A DNA stretch of 64,000 nt from Puffinus mauretanicus. Its lineage: Eukaryota; Chordata; Aves; Procellariiformes; Procellariidae. Where the stretch lies: positions 372,001 through 436,000 of the forward strand of contig JAJKFH010003075.1 in assembly GCA_023333565.1 (NCBI GenBank). Direction: 5' to 3'. Made by a program: the position numbers and the translations under genes. Of this stretch, positions 21,801-33,800 are shown piece by piece (within the stretch, counting starts at the first letter, position 1; every line of letters starts with the position of its first letter). The notes under the pieces are model-generated. The model did no database searches and had not been told where the DNA came from. It saw nothing but the letters and a program-made list of their open reading frames with translations.

Positions 21801-24800
21801 AGAATAGAAAATATAATCCACAGTGACAGCACTTCGGGAGTGACAAGTCGTTACTTCTGGTATCCCAGTTTCAGGAAAGTAATGAGAATAGACTGAAGAC
21901 AATTTAAAATGGTGCTGCAATTTTGAAGACAACCTAAACAGGAATCAAAGAAAAGAATTTTATTTTCTTGTCTTTCCTAGAAAGAATAAGCAATGAAGAA
22001 ATACCAAATAGTTCCTGGTTACAAACAAAATGAATTATCTAGATATGCAAACTAGCATTTCTCTCATGCAATCAATCCCATAGCCTTTTGTGTTAGTGGC
22101 CTAAACCTCTGAAGGCAAAATGCAGGCAACTTTTTCAAGTAAAAGGCAGATACTTAAGAGCCTATCAAAACTGGCTTAACTGACACTTTAAATACACGTA
22201 GCTTTCACCTCCATCTACACTTTGTAAGATTTCACGTGTCCTCATTCAGCACTCTCTCCCTGAGACATGGGTAGAAGTGTCCATGAGAGCAGCTTATATG
22301 AAAGCAACAAACTATGACCTCATCTAACTAGGCCCTTCAGCATGTAGAGAAATTAAGATTTTTAGTGTTTTTTTTTTTCCTCACCTAAACTGAAGCTATC
22401 AAGTGTTTTCAAGTTAGGCTACGCCTAATCTTCTTTCCTCCACTCAGGCTCCCGTTTTGTCTCTCCGCATCATCTGTCAGCCTACTCCTCTTCAGTTCAG
22501 CCCATCTTGTCTCACCTGTTTTTTCAATCTTGAAAGCAAACTGCAGAACTGCACCTTTCAGCAAAAGAATTCCTCTCTCCCTCCCAGACATTTGCTCCCA
22601 TCAGCTCTGCAAATCATCCATCCCTCAGGTGCACCTGCCTCGCCTTGCACGGCTGCACATTAAACCTGAGCTGCAATGTGTTCTGGTTAAAAACCAAGCA
22701 ATTAAAAAAAAAAAAATCAGCATGTCACCTGCGTGATTTAGAGAAGACTGACAAACATGCCAGCTGGTACAACACAGAAGGGTAGTAATTTCTGCTCTTG
22801 TTACATGACATCCTTTTCAAGATGAGGCAAAAAGCCCTGCAAGCAGTGTTCAACACGTGGCACGCTATGGATTTACACAGTAGAATAGGGCTTCCTGTCT
22901 TGTTATCTACTTCTCTCAGAAATGCCATTACTTAGCTTTTTGATCACCAAGAATCACCAAGTGTTTTAATATAACTATCTGCAGTGGTACCAAGATCTCA
23001 TTTCTGATAAGAAATGGCTGACCTGGAACCTGACATCACACATACACAGTTAGGGCAATTTCCTTCTTCTATGCCTTACTTTATATGCCTTTACCAGTTT
23101 GGTAAATGCAAATACACTCTTCCTTTCAAAAAGCAGTTACATTTTCCTTCTCAGCTGTCTAGTGGTGGCTTCCTCCTTCAGTTTAACAAGCATATGTTTT
23201 GATCTGAGTAAGAGTTGTAGTACCAAATCTGTAATACTCCAAGTTTCTGGGACTCAAAAGAACTTAAATTCTCCCACAGAACTCTTGACAAGGAAGATTT
23301 TGTGATCTTTCTGGTTCCTTTCCCTCCTTTATCCCAATTTCACATTGTATTATAGGATTTTATTAGCATCCATAAACCAGTATCTCAAAAACAGTGAAAA
23401 GAGAGAGCAGTGCCAACACTTAAGCAGCTAGACAACACTGGGTTTTTTGTTGACTTTTTTCTTCCTCTCTGAAAAACATGGTTTCTGCAACTGGACTGAA
23501 GTTCATAGCTTTCCTACAATGTCACTACACAGCAAAATGTCCTGTTTATGTCAAGAAGTGGCAAAAAATGTCAAAAGCATTCTTTTAATAAGCTGACAGA
23601 AAGTCCCCTCTAAACAGCACTGATACCTCGCCTCTGCATTCTGAGAAATAATATCTGCAAGTTCCTGCAAGAACACACACTCCATTATTTCCAGTTCTAG
23701 TCTTCTGCTGTCTGATCAGCCTTTTCATGTTTAAATGGAAGATGACTTTTTGCCAGATGGACAGACTGGATTGGGTAAGCATCTTGTATCCACGTCTGGA
23801 ATCAGATACAAATTTGGTCTACAAACAAAACAAACCCCCAAAACTAGGAACCAGTCAAGAGCTTCCATTCCCCCCCCCCCCCCAACACATACTTTTCAGA
23901 TCCTATTACAATCTCCTGAGTGTTGTCCAGTTTTGCTGCTTCCAAGTTTTCTCCTGCAAAATAAAAATACATTCAATTTACATTTAAAAATAGGATGTAG
24001 GCGAGACCAATATTGAAGAGCTAGAGAAAAGAAAAGCTACAGAAAAAAATATCTTTAAGTACACTTATTTTTTGCAGCAGGCAAGATACAATCCACAAAG
24101 CTGGATTAAATTCTTCTGTTCTATTAGTAAGATCCCCTCCAAAGACTCTTTCAAATTATGTCCCATTCATTTAAAATTGTTTTTTCTGTCAAAGAAAAAA
24201 TGGTGGACGAAGATGTAATAATACTCAGCACGGAATCACTTGCTTTTCCCACTTATTCCATAAAGTGCTTGCACTATAATGCATAAACACTGAAGCAGAA
24301 TGTAGGTTCACGCTACATACATATGCTGCATTCCTCCATCTCTCTTTTCCCAGTCACAGCACAACTGGCTTTCATGATGCAAACACAGTAGTTTAAATTT
24401 TAGACACAGCTCCTGAGTGGCAATTTCTAACTATTATCTTCTAACGATTGTAATTTGCAAGTGCTTATGTAAACAAATAACTTTACACTCTAATGAGCCC
24501 AACAAGGAATTTTTGCAAGCTCAGGACTCCCTGTTTTTCCCCCACCAGAACAGATCATGTTTTCCACTGCTACCTTAATGATATTTTCAAAGGACCACAA
24601 AATTCATCAACCTAGAAACTGACCTGCGTTTTCTTCTTTTTGTTGCTGTTTTATTTCATATACACAGTTTTGCGAAATACCTAATTTTTTTGGCCAAATT
24701 GGAATAGATAAGATTCTTTGTCCCCTTGGAAACTGTTCTTGTCCAGAAACCTAAGAAAGACAACATGAGCTTTTTTCAGAGAGAAATCTGATTAAAAAAA

Positions 24801-27800
24801 AAAAAAATTGAAATGAGCAGATATTTTTTGTAAAGTTTAAAGTTTTAAGCAAAAAAAAAAAACCCAGCCCCCTCCAATAAGTCTTTTCTAATGGCTTGTC
24901 AAATCTCTTTAAAAATAATAACACCCCTTATGTACACCCCCTTTGTTTACTCTTACCAAGTTTTTTGCAGCTACCCAAATTTTCAAGATAGTTCTTGTGA
25001 CACTAAGCTGAGAGGCTACCAAGAACACTTTTAGCAACATAACAGGACTGAGTATACACAGCTCCCTAGCAGACACTTACTTTATCTTCATGATGCTTAT
25101 TCTTCTGGGAGCAAGTCAAGTCAAAGCGGGGCTTGAAACAGTTACCCACTAGCAACAAACACCAGTGGGGCTATTTTTTCATGTTTTCTCATTATATGTA
25201 CTCCAGTTACTTTCTATTAAATAGCATTTGACACATCCAACAGCTACATACAAGAGCTTACAACAAAAACCATCTGACCTCAAACAGTTTAGGTTCGGCA
25301 TCTAATTGCATTTTTGCTTTTACAATTAAGCTAGCCACTGTAATTCAAAGTTTATCTAAAATAAGGGTCATCTTTCCATAGAATACACAGTAGGCATTTG
25401 ATTAAGTACATATTTTATCCTACTTAGAGACTGGGACACTTAAACACAGTGATACAAACATCCTGTGAATAACTACCTTTCAAGAAAAATTAATTTTTTT
25501 GCAAGTGTTTGCTTTCAGAATGCTAGAAGCAGATACGATATTCTGTAAGGCACAGCTAATATACCCAAGCTTATTTTAGTAACTCCACAGTAACTTTCAC
25601 TTTGCAGACTGCGTAAAGGGCACTAAGGTTGGTACTGCAATGGAAATAATCACAAGCCCAGCTATAGCATGCTAGCACCACTCAATTAAATATTTCTCTT
25701 TAATCAGCATTAACGGTTTTTTTGGGTTTTTTTGTGAGAAGCAAAAAGCATAGCCTACCTTCCCTATAGCAAGTCCTTCATAATTTAACTTTCCTTCCTT
25801 TATAAATCTGTACAATGGAGAACCAGGAACAGAATTGAAGTCACCACAGATGATAATCGGACAGAAGGTACCATCCTTCTGAGGGGCAACACTAGCAATC
25901 TCTGCCAGAAGCATCGCAAGTTGGGTCAGTTTGATGTCCCCTCGCCTTGGGTTATACAGCAGATGTGTATTGGCTATGCAGATCGCAGCATTAGTTTTAC
26001 AGTGAAATCTAGGCTGCAAAAGCAACACCAGTCCAACGTTGTCCCTGTCCAAGAGTGGAATATCATGGCGAAAAAATTCCACGGGGTTTGATGAGAGCAG
26101 GCTAAATTTGGAAGTTTTGAAGCAAATAGCACAGCCATCAGGTTTTCTCCCTGTCCTCATTTTATACTCACAGTGATACCCTGCAAGAAAGGCAATTAAA
26201 AACATAAAATACCATTGTATAAATAGAGATTTTTTTTTTTTAAAATTAGAAAAGCCTCACGCTACTTTTCTCACATGGCAGTCCACACCCAGTCTGAAGT
26301 ACCAAAGACTATGTAAAGTTCACACAGAAAAGTGAACACAAGAGACACTCTGTCCTGTCTACCTTCAGTTTAGATACTACAGGAAGCCTGGTCTAGTACC
26401 TTTTGTGATGTGTAAGCGTCTACATAGTTTAAGATACCAGGCATGTTCTTCTCTCCGCATGTGGAAGAAAACCCAAACCGAACGAACAAAAAACCCCCAC
26501 AAGTCACATAAAAGTGGACTTGGGTACTGATGTTTTTTTCTGGATGTTACCACAACGGTTTATGAATAATACCAGTGAAGCATTCCAATCACAAGCAATA
26601 ATTACTGTAAGTCATAAATCAATGTCTAAAATGATTCATAGAACAAAGGTCTCAAACATATTTACACAATTATGTAATTATCCAGTTAGCAGCAAGAGGT
26701 AAGCTTTCAACGGGAAACTGAGACACTTGTCAGATGACAGTATCGGAGTTCAAACAAGTCCACCTGAAAATAATAATTTGCCAAGTTCTTTATTTTATGT
26801 AGAGGTGAAAGGCAGAATTTAATGACACCTCATCTATGCAAGAAAAAACTAATGATCTTGAAACAGTATCTAGTTTTTGCCATTTTAAAATGCTTAGCCT
26901 ATGCCATATGAATTCAAGAAGTACAGCCCCATGAAGTGGAGTGAGCCAACCTCCGAGCTCACACCAGTGCTGGAACAGGGGATTCCCACTCCTCTCTCCC
27001 AGCTCCAGGCCATGGGCTCCTGCCACTTGTTGTGGCACTTACTGTTAACTCAGTAAGCCAACAGAAAACTAATCCAGGAAAATAAAATTAGTCCGGATAG
27101 CATTCTGCTGGACTGGTGGATTTCACCAGGGTATAGGTCTAGTGAGCACCAGAACTAGGCCAGGAGAAGGGGCAGGACATGCATCTGGGAGTAGGGAGGG
27201 GAAGAGGAAGAGCTACAGCGAGCTCCAGATCCTCATGTATAGCAGCAGGAAGCCCAGTTGCCCACACAAGCCTGGCCTTACAGTGTTGTTTGACCTTTCA
27301 AGTGGATTTAAATCAGTATTGCCGTTACTCTACTTTCTTTACAAACACTCAATTCTGGGAGCTAGACTATCACCAACTAACCAAGAAAGAAAAAAGTATC
27401 AGTCCAGTGCTGCTCCTTGAATTGGCTCCTCCTGGCATCAGACAAGTACCAGTGCCAGGAAGACAGCGGGGCCCTGGGACTAGAAGCAGGTGTACGGCAC
27501 AAAAGATTTAGATCAGTTTAAACCACCATGGAATCACACCCCTAACAGCATGTTCCTTACCATAAATTCACGTGGGAGAGCAGTAAGACAGTGCTATTTA
27601 GGCTGACTGACAGTACTAGTATAAAAACTAATGAATATAAACTGACCACAGATAAAAATTTAGTGCTGATAATTTGGAAGGTTTCAAGCCAGAAAAAACA
27701 TACCCTAGAAAAGCTATCCAACAGGAATACCAGTAGAAAACACTAATGTAGTTTTAAGAGAGTACTTGATGAATTTATAAAAGGGGGTACACAACATTGT

Positions 27801-30800
27801 TGCATGGGATGGCAGGAGACTTGATTCTATAATCTAAAAGAGTTTTTTTTGAGGAAAATAGTACTGGGGCAGGGGAAAAGACAATGTATTGGTCATAAGA
27901 GTTTCATCATACCCAGGGATTCCAAACTTGACTTGATCTCTGTTCGATAGTGGTCTTCTTGGACTTCTTGTAAACAAAGTACCTAACGCAAAAGTTTATA
28001 ATTAAAAGATATTAGTAAGTACATCAAAATATTACCATATCATATCTCTGTTGGCCAGTCTATATAGGTATAAAAACAAACAAACAAAAATATTCAGACT
28101 TTTTGCTTCCATAATCCCACAAAAGGATTCACTCTCCTGTAGAAAATCCTCCTTAAAATTGTGAAGAGGGCCCCAATTCCTCCCACCCTTTCTTAGGCAG
28201 ATATACATTTTCAGATGTGAAATTAAATTTAATCAAAATAGTGACCTGCTAATACATTCTCAGCAGTTTAGGAGAGGGCTAAATGCCAGAGCAGTGGGAT
28301 GAAGAGGCCAAGGGCACACTTTTCATTAATGACAACGTGGACGACAAATTTCTGTATTACGATAACCTGAAACAAAGATCAACCTCAAAATACTCCATTA
28401 AGAGAGTTCTGGGTATCTTGGAGCCTTCTCCCTGCACACTGCAGTAACACACAAATTTACAAACACCCTGGGACTCTGACAAAGGACCGAGTTCCTGAAG
28501 GGTAATGAGTTAGTGCTGCCTGCTGAATGCAGCAACAGACTTCACTTACCCAGCTGACACTAGCTCATTCAAGGTCTCAAAGGAGAACCAAATCTCAAGC
28601 AATATTCTGAAGTCTCTGCTTCACTTTAAGGTTACAGTTCAAAACAATGAATCAGTTAAAAGTCTATGTCCTTTGGCAAGAACTTCCTCTGCACAAAGGG
28701 CACCTGCATCTACTAGGGTCTGTGAGCAGCTGCTCATCATGACTCAATGCAGACCTCAGCAGGTACCCAACTGGCTTTGGCTCCAGCCCTGCCAGGCTGG
28801 AGAACTGTCTGTTAGCACTAACAGCACCAGGAAGATCCTCACCAGAGTGTCCCTCTGCCCAACGCTCCTCCCAGAAAGCCCACTAATGTATCTCACTGTA
28901 AAGATACATACACAGTATGTATAAATTTATGAGGAAGAAAGGAAGAGCTTGAAGGGGACTTCAATCTCCAGCTTCCTGGCTACGTACTAACATAACTGCA
29001 TTTTTCAAATGGTACAAGGCAGTTTTTCTGTGGCTTCCCTAATGCAACTACTTTGATTTTTTCAATAATGTTTTCTGACACAAAGAGGTTGGAGTCTGTC
29101 ACCAAACTTTTATTGGCCTGAACAATGACTGAAGCAAAAAGTTTACTGACTTGACTTCCTGATTAAGATTAACAATAAGTGATAAGTGCCTCACAAACAA
29201 ACAAAAAACCCTGCAACCAACCAGGAACATGGTAAGGTATTTTTTCAGACCCCAATATAAACAGAAGTTCAGAGTTATGGCTCAGTAAAGAGCAACAAGC
29301 TTGTGAACAAGTCAAACAGTGCAGAGTACCAGATGAAGAGAGAAATGAACATCTGAGAGGAATACTTTTGGATCAATCTCTTACATGAATGCTACTAACA
29401 CCTGCATCTTTCTCTCAACCTTGAACATTAATCTCAAGAAAATGGAGATCCACATAGCAAGTCTCATCACTCCAGTCCTCAATCAAAAAAGTAAATCCTT
29501 CCAAATAAAGGATTCAGACACAATTACAAGTTCTCCTGGTCTAACAAACGGCTCTGAAGGATTAGCAGCCCGATTTTACAAAGGGACTTTTGATTCACTG
29601 AGTATACAGACAGTTGGTGTAACTATTACCTAAACAAATATGAAGTCAAAGTCACACACCTGGAAGTTAGAAAACGCCAGTCCCAGAGGTTGCCTTAATT
29701 TGACCCTCCTGTGTGCATGCATACTATTTTTCCTCCACAAAAGCCTGGTGTGCAAGATTAAGTGTTTGCGAATAATGACCAACTATTCAATCTTGCACAT
29801 CCTTTGCACTAAATAACTTATGGCACAACTAAAGAGAGAGCCTCCAGCTCTGGAGCTTCCTAAACTGTACAGTCCCAGAAGCTAAGACTATCCTGGAGGA
29901 GGGTGCCCTGTTCTCCTACTCTAAGCATCTATCATTAGCTACTGTTACAAACGTGACACTAGACTAGGTGGACCTTTGGCCTATGGAAGTATAGCTGTCT
30001 TATGTTCAATGCGTGTATCAGCAGAACATCAAAATCATGTCAAAAAGACCATTCCAGGAAGTTATGGATAAAAAAAGGCAACTATGAGTGATATGTACTG
30101 TAGAGTTTGCCTTTGCTGTAAGTTCAGATCACACAGAATACACTAATTGCATAAGCATAAATCAAAACTACTGTTAAGCATGACATAACTAAAAGCTCAG
30201 TTGGATTCACTAGACAGCCCACCTATCAAAATAAAGAACAGCAAGAATTTGCTACTCCAGTTTATCAGTTCTTAAGAAATATCCATATGCTCATTTTCTA
30301 CTCACATCTGCATCCAGCTGTTTGATTTCTTGTAGAATGTTGGGAAATCTGTATGTCCAGATTAACAATCGTTGCCTGCAGTGTTTGTACAGGTGGGAGT
30401 TACCTTCTAACAAATTCTGTGAGAGGATATTGTAGGACATGATTGTAAAATCAAATTTTGCCTCACTTTCTATATTGCTTTGTTCAGTTTCTTTATTTTC
30501 AAAGATTTTCATTGTTCTACTGTGCTGACAGAAATATTCCCAGTGTCTTCTGACGGTTCCTGTTAAAAGCACATGAAGCAGAAAAAATTATGTAAATACA
30601 CCATATGACTTCTTACTTACTGCTCTTAGAAATCATTCTACTGACAACTAGTTGTCTTTCAAATTGCTTAAGCAATTCTAAAAGCTCATTTGATTAGCAG
30701 TGATTTAGACCCTGTGTTTAAGATGAACTTTATATAAGCATCAGTAAAAACCAAAACAAACCCCAAAACACAGTACAAAACCATTATATGCCCTGGATTT

Positions 30801-33800
30801 CAAACTGCTTTGAAATTAGGAAACTGGCATGTTCTAAGGAGATCATTGCAGTCAGACTACACCACCCTGCTCCCTGTAGAAAGGCTGTCAAACTGGTAAG
30901 CCAAATCCAGTCTGTTGACATAGTCTTACGCTACCTTCTGCCACTACCTCCTCAGTGGAGGTGGGGTATATCTGGATACATGCTTTAGAGCGGCATATGG
31001 GCATCTCGCTGATCCCTCTATCCATGACTAACAAATGGTTAGGAATCAAACAAAGGGTTCACCTCTAGCCTGTGTACAGTCTGACAAACTCAGCCACAAG
31101 CTGCAACAGGGTCCATTACAGGGATCCCAAAACAGATAATGAACCTGATTTCGCCTCAGTGAGGTTGAGAAATTAAAAAATTAATAAGTCTCAGAATTAC
31201 CAAGAACTTCTGAAAAGGCTTACTGTGCCTTTCTGCCATTCCTAGTTTCATACTTATTATTAGTATCATTATATGAAAGTTTATAAGAATATATCTGCCC
31301 ATCATTAAGCGTCCAATTATTTTTCAGATATGTATTTCTCCACTTAAAAAACCCATGAAAAAGATGCCTTTCTGCTATGTTCCAACTCATCTGAGAGCAT
31401 GCCGAGGTCCAGCTATCTGTGCTATCAACTAGTGGCAGCCTGCAGCTATAACTGCTAGTATCTGCCCTATTTGGGTAGTAAATTTCATCACTGTGCTTAC
31501 ATTATTCAGGGCTTTATCTAGTATTTGCAATGAATACCGCAAGACTTTAAGTACTGTTTCTATAGTGGGAGAGAGGCCACATTGCTCCTCAGCAGGTATC
31601 TTTAATTACGGTCACCTTAAAATATGCGCACAAAAGATAACTAGGAAGGACCACAATGCTAACTAGTCTCCAAGATAAAGTTATGTCAAAATGTACTGTC
31701 TGAGGGGGTTGAGAGAGGACTCAACAATAAAGGCACAAAGCAAACTCCCTCCCTTCAGCTCCTAAAGATGGAGATGATGTTTCTAAGCCTTGCGGATATT
31801 TGTGTCCAAAAATCCCTTTGGGGTGCTGATGGCATCTGTCGCTCTTCCAGTTTGTTTTGTTAGGGAATTGATTTATGCAAGAGGGGGCCAATTTTGACTG
31901 TGCCCCTCTATCTGTTTCACAGTAGACAAAACTGTAAATATCCACAATATTCAGTAAACCATTTGGATGCTATGTAGAAGATTATATCTGTAATAAGCTG
32001 AAGCAGACACTTTCAAGTTTCATGAAAGTCTGTTACCGAGTTGGGTAGACATCTTTGCACTTCTTATTGCATTTATCTGAATAAGCACATTTGCTGTTTG
32101 CTCTGCCAGTCATGGTCTGACACAAAACTTGCTAACATGCCAGTGACAGAATACAGTTGTAAAAACAAAACCACACTATCACACTGGAAGCAAACACCAT
32201 TAAATCTTAGTCCATTAATTCTCAGTTATCTAGGTCACAGTTAACTCAGCTGGCTCGGAAAGAAGTCAATTCAGGTCCAGGAGGGCTTATGAGCTCAGGT
32301 GCAATACAAGGAATGAAGCTACGCAACTGCCAGCCCAGCTCAGCCCTTCAGCAAGTTAGCTAAATCTTTTTGCTTTAAAAGAGTTCCTAAGTTAACAGAT
32401 CTGAACTGGCAACAGATACCTGAGAGAGAGTTGTCTGAGCCAAGCTCAGGACTCCCCAGCTGGGCAATCCCTCGCATAATTGACTGTGTTTACCACCAAG
32501 TTCTGGCAGACTGTTTGACAGCACAAAATACAAGTTTACAGACTAAACAGTATTACAAAACTGTAACATTTTTAAGACAGATGTTTTCTTGAAAGATGTG
32601 CCAAGAAAAACAGTAACTCAAAAGGTGCAGGCAATATTGCTTGTTGATGTATTTAGCGTTACAAATAAACAAGGAAGATGAGCAAAGAGCATCTTTTACC
32701 TTTCTTGCTGCTATGTTTTTCTTCATTCTGTCCTACAGAAAGACACAATGCTTCCTTCTGATTAGTCAAGTTTGTTTCTTCTTCAGGAGTTGAAGTATCA
32801 TGCTGGCCACTGAGTCTTCTCTTCTTTATCAATGGTTCTTCTCCCTCAGATTTCATACTGGGGTTAGGTAGGTGAAAGCAAGAACTTTGTGTGAAGTTAT
32901 CAAGCTGCCAATTAGAGTTCTGAAATTGTCTCCAAGGTCCGAAAAATGGAGGGAGTCTCCAGTTTGCTGAGAAATCAGATGGAACAGGAAGTGGAAACGA
33001 GGCCCAGGGATACTGTCCGGCCCATCTCATACAGTTGTAAACTGGGCTGTTCAAGGCAAGTATCTGAGAACCATTCCAATGGGCAATCCAGTCTCTGCCC
33101 AGCCTCTGCATGTGACGGGGCAGCATGGAGTGTCTACCAAAGAAAGCACAGGTTTCATTATTTACACACGCCTACATCCGCCTGTGGAAGACTGTAGATG
33201 CAAGTCATCCTGGTCATGAGTTATACAAGATATTCTTTCTCTACAAGTTAACACATACAAGATATTCAAACCTTTTTAGATACATACAAGATATTTAAAC
33301 CTTTATCTAAATGATATGCAATGTTGAACTTTACAAAGTGATCTTGTATCTTTTTTTTCCCTTCAAGATTTACAAATGCCATTTAATTTCCAAATTCTAT
33401 CCATCTGAATAACTATTTACAATTTATTTTCTGCCTTGTTGAATTCAACGATCAGATCTTTCAAGTGCTCCGTGGAATGACAAAAGGTCATTTTTGCATG
33501 CTGTGTTAACTTTATAATAAGGCTATTTGAAAGGAATCAGAAAACCACTTTCCTCAAGCAGTCGGAAATTTGTTTAAAAAGCCATTGACCTGGCTCAAAA
33601 CATAATGCCAACAAGGCAGGGAAACAGAAGTACTAACTCTCACGCCATCTCTGGCACCAGTTTATATAGTAAATTTGTATTCTTATTTGTTTTCCAGCTG
33701 CGAAAACTGCACCTTAGTGATTAAAGCCATGAAAATAAGCTGTTTTTTTCCTTTTTCCAGAAAAAAAAAATATCTGAGTCTCAACAAAAATGCAGGAAGG

